A stretch of DNA of 64,000 nucleotides from Paraburkholderia sp. (GTDB lineage: Bacteria > Pseudomonadota > Gammaproteobacteria > Burkholderiales > Burkholderiaceae). Both the position numbers and the translations under genes were made by a program. Numbering within the stretch: the stretch's first letter is position 1; each line of letters begins with the position of its first letter. Below the pieces are notes generated by a model. That model did not search any database, was not told the DNA's origin, and saw only the letters and a list, made by a program, of their open reading frames with translations. The stretch lies in the NCBI RefSeq assembly GCF_004298475.1, contig NZ_SCRP01000016.1, positions 45,742-109,741 on the forward strand, written 5' to 3'. Shown piece by piece: positions 40,294-48,584 of the stretch.

Positions 40294-40716
40294 ATGAGCA
40301 GCATTCACCCTGCCGCGCCCGAAATGGCCTTAACGAACCGGCTGCGCCGCCCGCTGCGCGACATGCTGGCGCTTCTGCCTCAGTTGCCTACGACGGAGAC
40401 TGGTGTGCCCGACTATGCCGAAGCGGATGCGGACCTGCTGGTGAGCTTGGCCGAGTCGGCTGAACTCGTGCTCCAGATCATTCACGACGGCGTGTCATCC
40501 ATCGGGTTGCTGAATGCGCTCACGGCGCAACGGATCGCGGACGGCGAACTACGCGCCGAACACATCGTAGCCGTTGGCCGGTTACAGGTTGAACTCGGTG
40601 AGGCACTTGCATACGCCTACGCGCTTGCCGTGGCCTGCCGTCGCCATACGGCTGATTACATCGCCCGTGGTACTGGCAGTACCGGCCAGCGTCAGCCCGG
40701 AGGGCGCTGCACATGA
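40294..40716 (+). CDS. Hypothetical protein
   Basis: 140 residues, mostly alpha-helical by composition, with no signal or membrane segment. It is coupled to both neighbours (2-bp gap upstream, ATGA overlap downstream), so it belongs to a small operon at 39956-41255. Family not recognised. Confidence 0.6.
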   Translation: MSSIHPAAPEMALTNRLRRPLRDMLALLPQLPTTETGVPDYAEADADLLVSLAESAELVLQIIHDGVSSIGLLNALTAQRIADGELRAEHIVAVGRLQVELGEALAYAYALAVACRRHTADYIARGTGSTGQRQPGGRCT

Positions 40717-41255
40717 GGCTCGTGACCCATTCGCAACAGGCGTGGTTTTTCACGCGGTTGATGAAGCGAAGGCTCCGCAGCAAGCGGCCTGCCCGCGAGA
40801 GGGAGCCGACACGCGGCCTGCACGAGCGCGCCGGGGGCAAGGCGTCCGCCATGCGCAGCGAGCACCAGCAGCACAGCCTGCGGCGACGGGCGTTTCTGGC
40901 ATGGGCCAACCGGCACGCGATGATACCCGGGGCAACCGTCGCGCTACGCCAAACGCGAATTGACATGGTTTTGCGCGTTGACCGGCCACCCGTAGCGTTT
41001 TTTGTCTCGGCGACCTGCATTCGCGTATCGACGTTCCGTGCGGGCCGCTTCTGCGAATTGCGAGTCTTCGAATCCGATCCGCGCAAGGTCGCAGGCGGCT
41101 ACGTCGATGATGGCCTGTTGCCAGAGCACGTCGTTGTGTACCACGACCTGTACCGGCTGTGGTGGTACGAGGTCTTCGCACCCTTCCAGCGATGGTTCGA
41201 GGACGAGTTTGCGAAGGCGATCGCTTCAACATCATCGGACGAATCGCTCCCCTGA
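40713..41255 (+). CDS. Hypothetical protein
   Basis: 180 residues. A strongly basic N-terminal ~55 residues (RLMKRRLRSKRPARERE) precedes a domain with alternating strands and helices (MVLRVDRPPVAFFVSATCIRV; YHDLYRLWWYEVFAPFQRWFEDEF). Possibly nucleic-acid binding through the basic tail; this is inference. Overlaps the preceding gene by 4 bp. Confidence 0.55.
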   Translation: MRLVTHSQQAWFFTRLMKRRLRSKRPAREREPTRGLHERAGGKASAMRSEHQQHSLRRRAFLAWANRHAMIPGATVALRQTRIDMVLRVDRPPVAFFVSATCIRVSTFRAGRFCELRVFESDPRKVAGGYVDDGLLPEHVVVYHDLYRLWWYEVFAPFQRWFEDEFAKAIASTSSDESLP

Positions 41256-41284
41256 TTCGCCCACGTACACGGGAACACGTAGAA

Positions 41285-41368
41285 ATGACTGAAAGTGAAG
41301 ACATGGCGCTCGGACGCGCCGCGCAGTGGATGCTTGAGCGGTTTGATGCACCGCTCGGCCCGCAATGA
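41285..41368 (+). CDS. Possible 27-residue ORF before the resolvase
   Basis: MTESEDMALGRAAQWMLERF... lies between two tightly spaced genes on the same strand. There is no clear ribosome binding site. It may be a real small gene or the 3' remnant of a larger one. Confidence 0.25.
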   Translation: MTESEDMALGRAAQWMLERFDAPLGPQ

Positions 41369-41381
41369 CAGAGGGAGTGCC

Positions 41382-41957
41382 ATGAGCATCATTTCGTATC
41401 TGCGCGTATCGACGGCCGGGCAAACCGTGGAAAATCAGAGGCAGGCCATAGCCGCCGCGGGCCTGAAAACCGGGAGGGAATTTATCGATGCTGCGACGAG
41501 TGGGACGACCGCCGCCGACAGCCGGGAGGGCTGGGCCGCGTGTGCGCAATATCTTCGCGAGGGCGACACCCTCGTTGTGTATGCACTCGACCGGCTGGGC
41601 CGTAGCACCGTTGACGTACTCTCGACCATTAATGCGTTGCACGAGCGTGGGGTGCGACTCATCCTGATCCAGCAGCAATTCGACACTGGTACGCCAGCGG
41701 GCAAGCTGGCACTGACGATGTTCGCGGCGTTTGCCGAGTTCGAGAACGGCATACGCAAGGCGCGCCAGCGCGAGGGGATTGCCCGCGCCCGCGCGGAGGG
41801 AGGAAAGTATCGGGGCCGTAGACCCAAACTCACGGCAGGGCAGCAGGCTGAGCTAAGACAGCGTTTTGAGGCGGGCGAGAACCGCAGCGCGCTCGCGCGG
41901 GACTTTGGCATTGATCGCGTTACGGTCCACAGGTATTGCGCTGGCGTTGGCGATTGA
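41382..41957 (+). CDS. Serine recombinase (resolvase/invertase family)
   Basis: 191 residues. Catalytic Ser10 lies in YLRVSTAGQTVENQ; the conserved region VYALDRLGRSTVDVLSTI and LTMFAAFAEFENG are typical. A C-terminal HTH (RSALARDFGIDRVTVHRY) completes the small-resolvase plan. AGAGGGAG precedes the start. Tn3/Hin-type by length. No transposase or obvious invertible segment is seen, so its target is unknown. Confidence 0.93.
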   Translation: MSIISYLRVSTAGQTVENQRQAIAAAGLKTGREFIDAATSGTTAADSREGWAACAQYLREGDTLVVYALDRLGRSTVDVLSTINALHERGVRLILIQQQFDTGTPAGKLALTMFAAFAEFENGIRKARQREGIARARAEGGKYRGRRPKLTAGQQAELRQRFEAGENRSALARDFGIDRVTVHRYCAGVGD

Positions 41958-42275
41958 GACGTGTTTGTCTCCGTTCGGGCCCGAAGGGGACGCTGACTCC
42001 GCCGCGAGCCGCAAGACTGCTGCCGGATATTGACCTGCCATCCGAATTTTCAACGTATCAGGAAAAAAGGGCGCTACGTCACCGCGGCGCCCTCTAATCA
42101 GGCTCATCGCCGACCAGTTGCAGTCCTTCGACTCCGCCTTTTATGGGCGCCCTCGGGCCCGAAGTGATCCTCGTCGCCACCTCCCGCCGGTCCGTCGAGC
42201 ATCAACGCTTACAATATGGCGACCAACATCAGCCACTAATCTCGGCGGCACGAAGAAGATACGGGGAATCGACAG
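41958..42275. other. Gap after the resolvase containing a repeated 10-12 bp palindrome
   Basis: TTCGGGCCCGAA (41974-41985) and TCGGGCCCGA (42153-42162) occur ~180 bp apart in the only non-coding stretch beside the resolvase gene. They could be crossover or accessory sites for the enzyme. No gene was found here. Confidence 0.35.
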
Positions 42276-43772
42276 ATGGCCACAAAACGAACGCTAAGTG
42301 TCACGCAGCTCGATCTAGACGTCACCAATCCGCGAGCTAAGCCGGAAGATAATCAGACTGACGCTCTGCGCGGACTGCTCGCAGTGGAGCGGGATGGTGA
42401 GAAAGTCTACGAGCTCGCCAAGGACATCTGCGAGACAGAGATGCTCGATCCAGGCGATCGGCTGTACGTGGTCCCATCAGAGTCAAAAAATCGCTTCACA
42501 GTGCTCGATGGTAATCGCCGCCTGGCCGCGCTACGCTTGCTCTCCCAGCCGGGACTTATTGAGCGTGACGACGTGGGGATTACACCTACATTAAAAAATC
42601 GCTTCAAACGACTACAAACTGACTACGCAAATCGTTGGCCTACCGAGGTCGACGTCGTTGTCTTCGACAACCGTGATGCGGCGGACCATTTCATTCGGTT
42701 GCGACACACTGGGGAGAACGCAGGGGCAGGCCGCAGCGCTTGGTCGGCCTTGCAAATTGCCCGTTTCGACAATACCGGACTTTGGCAGTGTCTCGATCGC
42801 CTCCGCGCTGCCAAAGAACTCAGCTTGGCGGTTTTGAGCGAACTCGACCGTAGTGAATTTAATATCACGAGCTTCGATCGTGTGGTGACCTCCGAAGAGT
42901 TCCAGCGACGGTTCGGATGCTCGATAGGGAAGAATACCTTCGATGCCGGTGCTGGTGCCCCTCGAGCGCTAAAGGCTCTCGCGCGGGTCGCCAATGATGT
43001 GACTACTGGCCGCGTGCATTCTCGGGGGGAATTCGCAGAAGCGAAGTCCATGGGGCCTTACATCGATGAGGTTGAGAAAGGTGTAAATGACCATTTTGCT
43101 CAAACGGCGGCACCCGCGGCTGGAAATCCTGCAAAGCCGCCGCCCTCACAGCCGAGTGCCGGCTCAGGTGGTTCGCACACAACGTTCATACCGCCTGCGC
43201 CTCCCGCGGCTGGCACCGGAAGTTCCGGCGGAATGGGAAGCTCTGCGGGAACGGCAAGCGCGGGAGGCTCGGGAGCAACCCTTCCGCCCGTACGGAAGAA
43301 ACGCGTGTCGAAATTCCTCCTGGCAAAACATGAGCTCACAACGGTGACCAATCCCAAATGCAGGGAAATCGTTTCTGAGCTGAAACAAACAGTGCCGGTG
43401 CAATATGCACCTTACGGATGTGCCCTGCTCATGCGCTGCCTCCAAGAGCTGACGGCAGAGATTTACGTATCGACTGTGATTAACCAGAAGCCAACGAACC
43501 GCAGCGCGAACATTGACGCAGCCGCAAAGCACCTCCTAGGAAATTCGCATCCGACAGATCCAGGCGATAAGCGAGACATCGCCGAGAACTTCAACCAATT
43601 CCGGCAGACCTATGAGGAATTGTCGTCGACTGCGCACAGCAAGCTGACTGATCTCAGCGCTGACCACCTTCGCGCAACATGGAATAATCTAGGCGGCGGA
43701 ATGGAACTTTTGTGGAAAAGAATCCATGCTGCTGAAGTCGCTCGCGCGCAGAAAGCAACGGCGGTCGCCTAA
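42276..43772 (+). CDS. ParB/sulfiredoxin-fold protein with an unknown C-terminal domain
   Basis: 498 residues. The N-terminal ~110 residues hold a ParB-like core: VTQLDLDVTNPRAK, then LYVVPSESKNRFTVLDGNRRLAALRLL. The DGNRR motif is the ParB nucleotide-binding signature. Residues ~110-280 include a helical HTH-like region. A Pro/Gly/Ser/Ala-rich linker (~285-345) joins a C-terminal helical domain. It is 17 bp upstream of an adenine methyltransferase gene, so it is not a chromosome-partitioning ParB. Role inferred: DNA-binding partner of the methyltransferase, possibly defence. Confidence 0.75.
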   Translation: MATKRTLSVTQLDLDVTNPRAKPEDNQTDALRGLLAVERDGEKVYELAKDICETEMLDPGDRLYVVPSESKNRFTVLDGNRRLAALRLLSQPGLIERDDVGITPTLKNRFKRLQTDYANRWPTEVDVVVFDNRDAADHFIRLRHTGENAGAGRSAWSALQIARFDNTGLWQCLDRLRAAKELSLAVLSELDRSEFNITSFDRVVTSEEFQRRFGCSIGKNTFDAGAGAPRALKALARVANDVTTGRVHSRGEFAEAKSMGPYIDEVEKGVNDHFAQTAAPAAGNPAKPPPSQPSAGSGGSHTTFIPPAPPAAGTGSSGGMGSSAGTASAGGSGATLPPVRKKRVSKFLLAKHELTTVTNPKCREIVSELKQTVPVQYAPYGCALLMRCLQELTAEIYVSTVINQKPTNRSANIDAAAKHLLGNSHPTDPGDKRDIAENFNQFRQTYEELSSTAHSKLTDLSADHLRATWNNLGGGMELLWKRIHAAEVARAQKATAVA

Positions 43773-43789
43773 GTAATACATAAGCATCA

Positions 43790-44680
43790 ATGGCCAATTG
43801 CACCCCTCTTCGGTACCCAGGCGGCAAGGCACGCTTGCGCCCCTACCTCGAACGATTGATCGAGCAAAACCACCTGTACGATGCTCACTACGTCGAGCCG
43901 TTCTGCGGTGGAGCTGGCTTGGCGCTCGAATTACTCATGAACTACACGGTCAGTACGATCCATATAAACGACCTTGATCGGGCCGTTTACGCGTTCTGGT
44001 ATAGCGCAACGAGACGCACAGACGCGTTGTGCACACGAATCGGCGACACGCCCTGCTCGATCGACACGTGGCACGAGCAACGTGCTGTCTGGGTGAACCG
44101 TGCAAAATCGAATTTGCTCGACCTTGCTTTTGCAACTTTTTTTCTTAATCGAACCAACAGATCAGGAATACTTGATGCGGGTGTCATTGGCGGGAAAAAC
44201 CAGACGGGACGATGGAAACTGGATGCCCGCTACAACCGTGACCGGTTGATCGAGCGAATCGAAGCAATAGGGCGGTTTCGTTCGCGGATACACGTCTATA
44301 ACCAAGAGGCCGTTGAATTCTTGAAAGCCCTGCAACCGGACCTGCCGCGCAAGTCGTTGATCTATCTCGACCCACCCTATGTGGAAAAGGGCCCGGGCCT
44401 GTACCTGAACCACTATGGCGAAGAAGATCATCGCTCGCTGGCTAAATGGGTGGCGACCAAGCTGCGCCGTCCCTGGATGGTCTCGTATGACGCGCATCCA
44501 CTTATCCGCGAATGCTATGGCGGCCACACCGAAGGCGAAATGAATTTTCATTACAGCGCGCACGGGAACGCACGCCGTGGCACCGAACTCGTATATTTTT
44601 CGGAGGGACTTGTTCCCCCCGACATGAGCCATCGGTCATCACGCTACCATCAACCATGGGAAGCCTACGAGGCGGCATAA
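43790..44680 (+). CDS. DNA adenine methyltransferase, D12 class (Dam-like)
   Basis: 296 residues. LRYPGGKARL is the Dam N terminus and EPFCGGAGLALEL is the AdoMet-binding motif I. FFLNRTNRSGI follows, and LIYLDPPY (DPPY at residues 194-197) is catalytic motif IV. It methylates N6 of adenine; the recognition site cannot be read. It directly follows the ParB-like gene and faces the minus-strand PIN-like/HNH pair, a layout suggestive of restriction-modification. Confidence 0.92.
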   Translation: MANCTPLRYPGGKARLRPYLERLIEQNHLYDAHYVEPFCGGAGLALELLMNYTVSTIHINDLDRAVYAFWYSATRRTDALCTRIGDTPCSIDTWHEQRAVWVNRAKSNLLDLAFATFFLNRTNRSGILDAGVIGGKNQTGRWKLDARYNRDRLIERIEAIGRFRSRIHVYNQEAVEFLKALQPDLPRKSLIYLDPPYVEKGPGLYLNHYGEEDHRSLAKWVATKLRRPWMVSYDAHPLIRECYGGHTEGEMNFHYSAHGNARRGTELVYFSEGLVPPDMSHRSSRYHQPWEAYEAA

Positions 44681-44908
44681 GAACGGCGCACGGTTGCATG
44701 AGAGTGCAACAAAATGCACGCTTCCCGCATGTCGCCCACCGCCTGCGGGCCCCGAATCGTCTTGCGGACACCCGCACACGGTGCCGCCGACTGCAAGACG
44801 ACTCGGCAACCACTGGGCGCAAAAAGCCCAACATCGGGCGGGTTACTCTGGTGGTAGAGCCTTGCGCGAGCGTGATGGCTTTGACCTAGTGTTCGTCGAC
44901 GAATATCA

Positions 44909-45748
44909 CTACTTCACGGCAGCATCTTCAAGCCGCTGCAGCAGTGCAATCGACTCCGTAGCGGCAAGCTCGGGAAAAAGCCGGAGGCCGTACCGCATCT
45001 GCATCGCCAGCCCGCCGGCGCTCGTGAATCGCGGACGCACGATGTCCACGTGTTTCAGCACGTCCCGCAAACCTTCGTCAAGTGTGTGGAACCGGACCTT
45101 GATGGGTCTTGAAATCTGTCGAGCTGCTGCCTTGACCATGCCAACGCGGGATATTGCGTGGACATCCGAGAGAACGTTGTAGGCGTTCGGCTCCGTGGGC
45201 TTGATCACCTTGCGCGCAGCGTCGTTCCCGTAAAGGCAGGCAAGGAAGAGCATCACGATCGCGTCGTTGGCGGCCAGGCTGGTTTCTAGCGCGAGCGAAA
45301 CGAGTTCGTTTTCGACGCCACGACGCTTGCGCGCGGCGATCTTCTGAACAACGAGCGGCGCTGCCTTTACGAGGAATTCCGCCCGTTCATCCCACTGGCT
45401 TTCTCGCGAGCCGGTAAAGATCTGGGCCACCAAGTTACTGAGCACCCGGAGATAGACCGAATCTGTGCGTGCCCGCAAAAAGAACTCTGCGATCGCATCT
45501 GTTTCCTCAATAAGGCAGTCAACCTTTTCCCCGATGCTATCTGCGTTACCGCGCGCCCCTTCCATGATGGACAGCAGTGCGCTGATGCTGTGCTGCGGGA
45601 CATCGAGCGCCCGCAACGTTACAAGGTCGGCCTGCTTCTTGGCGTTTGGTGGCTCTCTGCCGGCGACGGCGTCCTTGATGAGCGAGACAGCGTTGCGGTC
45701 GAGCAGAAAGAGGGTCTCAGTTTCCATAGGCGGCGGATCGTCAGGCAT
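44909..45748 (-). CDS. Hypothetical protein with PIN-like features
   Basis: 279 residues. The N terminus ETLFLLDRNAVSLIKDAVAG puts a conserved-looking Asp after a hydrophobic strand, as in PIN nucleases. A Glu in LLSIMEGARG and an Asp in LAANDAIVMLFLACL follow. I infer a PIN-like fold with low certainty. The start at 45748 overlaps the stop of the upstream HNH gene (ATGCCTGA), so the two are translated together. The track-length upstream extension is unneeded. Confidence 0.6.
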   Translation of the reverse strand: MPDDPPPMETETLFLLDRNAVSLIKDAVAGREPPNAKKQADLVTLRALDVPQHSISALLSIMEGARGNADSIGEKVDCLIEETDAIAEFFLRARTDSVYLRVLSNLVAQIFTGSRESQWDERAEFLVKAAPLVVQKIAARKRRGVENELVSLALETSLAANDAIVMLFLACLYGNDAARKVIKPTEPNAYNVLSDVHAISRVGMVKAAARQISRPIKVRFHTLDEGLRDVLKHVDIVRPRFTSAGGLAMQMRYGLRLFPELAATESIALLQRLEDAAVK

Positions 45749-46499
45749 CCAGCGCGTCTTCGCGCGCAAGGAACAGGTCGTGGTGGCGCTTCAACCGATC
45801 CGGGGACGGCTGATCGTCCGGATCGGCAGGAAGCGCAACGAGGCGGCGGCCGCGGTACTGCGCGTACTCCGTCCGTTCCAGTGACCGCGAAACGGCCACT
45901 CGCCCGCCCGCATCGACGGCTATCAGGTGCAGATCGAACAGCGTGTGAATATCGGCGCGCAGCGCGAGCCCGTTGGAGGTCGTGTAGTTCGTTTCGAGTG
46001 CATGCGGGACAATGTGAGCCGCCTCGAGCAGCGGTTCGACCGTTGAGCCGCTGACGGCGCAGGTGCTGTCGTAGGCGCTGAGAAGACGGTCGCGGAATTC
46101 GGGCTGGCCACGGCGGGTCTTGATGGCGACGAGTTGCCGGTTCTCACCGTCCTTGCTGTCGTCGGCGGTGCCGTCCGCCGCCGCGTCGTCACTGGCCGCT
46201 AACGCGGCAGCTTCGTCTGCAGGCTCGGCGTCCGCTTGAGGTCCGTCAGGTGGTACGGACGCGAATCGGCGAAAGTCCACGTACTGTTGCTCGAGGTTGT
46301 GGCCGACCGTCCGCCATCCTGCGCGTTGCCACGCCACGGCGTGGACGTGCGAGTCCGTGTTGCTCCAGAACGGCGGGTGCTCGTAAGCGGAGGGGGGCAG
46401 CCCCTTCGGAAGCATAGTGTTGATCTCTTCAAAGGTGAGCCGGACGGTATCGCCGGTCAGGCTGCGCAGATGCGCTTCAAGGGCGTCGTATTTCGCCAT
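45741..46499 (-). CDS. HNH endonuclease with N-terminal DUF7662-like domain
   Basis: 252 residues from MAKYDALEAHL, the start typical of this N-terminal domain; an upstream ATG at 46556 adds 19 residues. The domain LTFEEINTMLPKGLPPSAYEHPPFW ... HAVAWQRAGWRTV matches what I remember as DUF7662. An acidic Ala-rich linker follows, then an HNH_2-type nuclease: STCAVSG, LLEAAHIVPH, TTSNGLALRADIHTLFDLHLI. Probably a DNA nuclease. Coupled to the PIN-like gene and convergent with the methyltransferase. Confidence 0.85.
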   Translation of the reverse strand: MAKYDALEAHLRSLTGDTVRLTFEEINTMLPKGLPPSAYEHPPFWSNTDSHVHAVAWQRAGWRTVGHNLEQQYVDFRRFASVPPDGPQADAEPADEAAALAASDDAAADGTADDSKDGENRQLVAIKTRRGQPEFRDRLLSAYDSTCAVSGSTVEPLLEAAHIVPHALETNYTTSNGLALRADIHTLFDLHLIAVDAGGRVAVSRSLERTEYAQYRGRRLVALPADPDDQPSPDRLKRHHDLFLAREDALDA

Positions 46500-46852
46500 G
46501 TCGTGATGGGTAGCAGCGCTGGTCCGCTGGAGGATGGGCTTCGGAATGGACAGCATAAGGGTAAGGGTGAATGAGATCTGATGGGAATAACAGCATCACC
46601 CGCAGCGTGGCGCGCGAAAACTCTTCCACACCCTTGAACAACCCCCACCCCCGTCCTAACGCGCGTGCAGGGGCCGCCGTTACCGCCGGCCGAACCGTAT
46701 TGAACGGCCATGCGCGAACCTAACTGCGTCCTTGTGTGGTGTACCGCACAAAGTAGAAAGCGCATGCAAATACCCGTCGCCTATGCTTCGCGACGGCTCC
46801 AAGGGCGGAGCCACCATGTCCCTAAGGCTTCCATGCGAACTAGGAGAACAAA
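46500..46852. other. Intergenic region between the HNH and cupin genes
   Basis: Divergent promoter region of the HNH gene (minus) and the cupin gene (plus). AGGAGAAC precedes the cupin ATG. No other gene or repeat seen. Confidence 0.5.
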
Positions 46853-47185
46853 ATGGAGATAAAGAACTACAAAGACCTGACATATACGCCGCTCTATGAT
46901 GGCGTGAGCGCGTCAGAAACGTTTGCGTTCAACGGATTTGAAGCGAAGGTAATTCGCTACGAGCCCGGTGCGAGGGCGCCACGGCACAACCACAGCGGTG
47001 ACAACCTGAAAGTGGTTCTGCAGGGCGAATTGCGCTTCAATGGCCAGACGACGGGGCACGTCGGAGCGATGTATCCATGCAGCGCACAGGAAGGGTATTG
47101 GCTGGAGGCGTTGCCGGAGACTTATGTCCTGCTGGTGCAGGAACCGGGCACGAAGACGGTCCTCATTGACGAGCCGACCGAGTGA
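46853..47185 (+). CDS. Small cupin-domain protein
   Basis: 110 residues, a single cupin barrel. The metal-site motif is PGARAPRHNHSGDNLKVVLQGELRF, with two histidines before a variable acid position, followed by the second motif around PETYVLLVQEPG. AGGAGAAC is 5 nt before the ATG. Function unknown; single-domain cupins are enzymes or binding proteins. It ends 100 bp before a 30-bp perfect palindrome. Confidence 0.85.
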   Translation: MEIKNYKDLTYTPLYDGVSASETFAFNGFEAKVIRYEPGARAPRHNHSGDNLKVVLQGELRFNGQTTGHVGAMYPCSAQEGYWLEALPETYVLLVQEPGTKTVLIDEPTE

Positions 47186-47905
47186 TCCCCTGCTTCCAGT
47201 GGCGGCAGCCATGGGAGCGGCCACCAACGACAGAGACGTGAGGCATCACCAGCCCGGCTTCGCCCGGGTTTGTTTGCAAACGCCTCAATGCCGCTAACTC
47301 GAGTTAGCGGCATTGCATTTTATGCAGTGCGGTCAGACAGATCTGCAGCAAGGTCATAAATCGCAGTTCCGCGCTGGTGGTGAAGCCGAAATCGCTCTCG
47401 GGGCCACAGCGATCGGCCGATGACCAAAGGGGGAACGGTCGTTCGGATGTCCGTCTTTGCTCGGTTGAGAATGGCCGGACCTGGCCCGACTGCCGCCGAC
47501 TGATTCGAGCAACGCTCGACCACTGCCGTTGCATTTGGCTTTACCGATACGCCACACCCGAAACTGCGTGTCGCACTGTATCGAAAACTGTTGAATAACG
47601 GCGGTTGCTGTTGCAATACCACTTCGAGACCGTATCGCAATGATGCTGGCCGAGCGTTAATCGAATCGGTAGGCGGCCGTCGGCCGTTGAGGGGTCTTTC
47701 ATGCAAAGGGGCGCTAGGACCCTCAGACGGCAGCTCCACTCGGCAACCCAAATCCAACAACAACTATCGAACGTCAGCAATCCACCCATCCGAACGGTTA
47801 CGGTTGGACGAGTGGTATTGGACAGTTTATGCATGCGCTGTCATGATCTGCGGCACTAAAGCAACCTGCCGGCGTCCATAGTCGGATTGAGACAGAACGA
47901 GAAAA
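47186..47905. other. 720-bp non-coding stretch with repeat-like segments
   Basis: After the palindrome there is no convincing gene on either strand. Phrases such as GGTCGTTCGGATGTCCGTC and AATGGCCGGACCTGGCCCGACTGC resemble repeat-like intergenic sequence I associate with beta-proteobacterial genomes. Broken reading frames suggest eroded material. Confidence 0.45.
47286..47315. repeat. 30-bp perfect palindrome
   Basis: CAATGCCGCTAACTC joined directly to its reverse complement GAGTTAGCGGCATTG, with no spacer. It may act as a terminator for the cupin gene, or be an operator or resolution-type site. Confidence 0.9.
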
Positions 47906-48502
47906 ATGAAAGTCCTAGAAGACATCACACCCTTCAAACTTATTACGCTCTTAGTGACGGTGGCCGGGGCGGTAAGTGCAGCCAGCGTTGCTGCAACTTG
48001 GCAGTTTTGTCAAAAAACGCAGTCTGACGAGCTGCAAGGCTATAAGGCGGCGCAGGAACTACACCTTAAGGATGCTATTTCGTCCCTTTCGAGCTACGCC
48101 GAGGCCGCAAAGCTAACGTCTGACGAGCGAGCAAGACTAACCGCCTTAGATAGGCAGCTCCCGGCTCTGATGAAGGCGAACACAGATATGAAAACGAGGC
48201 TCGATGAAGTGACGCGTGACCGCGACAGCCTCAAAGTTACTGTGAGTTCGATGCTCCAAAAAAATACGGAAATCGAGGTGCCTGTTGGCGAGGCGCACTG
48301 GATTGTTCCGAACTTGGTCACGATCGGTGTAACTTCCGTCGATAGAAGCTATATTGAGGCGACCTTCAACGGGGCACCGCATCTGCTTGACGTGGGCGGC
48401 CAACTACCCTTCGATCTGGCTGGCAAACGGTACACCGTTACGCTGACCAAAATCGAACCGAGTGGAGCGACGTTCGTCGTAACTCTACCGGTCGCGGGCT
48501 GA
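47906..48502 (+). CDS. Membrane-anchored coiled-coil hypothetical protein
   Basis: 198 residues. One N-terminal membrane segment (LITLLVTVAGAVSAASVAATW) is followed by a charged helical region (~30-110) likely to be a coiled coil, then a beta-rich C-terminal domain (VGVTSVDRSYIEATFNGAPHLLDVGG). No recognised family. It is AT-richer than core genes. Confidence 0.6.
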   Translation: MKVLEDITPFKLITLLVTVAGAVSAASVAATWQFCQKTQSDELQGYKAAQELHLKDAISSLSSYAEAAKLTSDERARLTALDRQLPALMKANTDMKTRLDEVTRDRDSLKVTVSSMLQKNTEIEVPVGEAHWIVPNLVTIGVTSVDRSYIEATFNGAPHLLDVGGQLPFDLAGKRYTVTLTKIEPSGATFVVTLPVAG

Positions 48503-48584
48503 GGCATTTAGATCGGCGAACACAAGTCATCCACGAAGCGTGAACATATAACGGCGGCAGCCAAGGACGACCTTTCGATTTGTT

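Noticed and set aside
37326-44680. XRE regulator considered as the controller of the methyltransferase (C-protein type)
   Set aside because: The genes are ~6 kb apart with terminators and unrelated genes between; the operator sits by the regulator itself.
47591-47881. Short frames in the 47.2-47.9 kb gap
   Set aside because: Interrupted, unlike any family, and composition like non-coding DNA.
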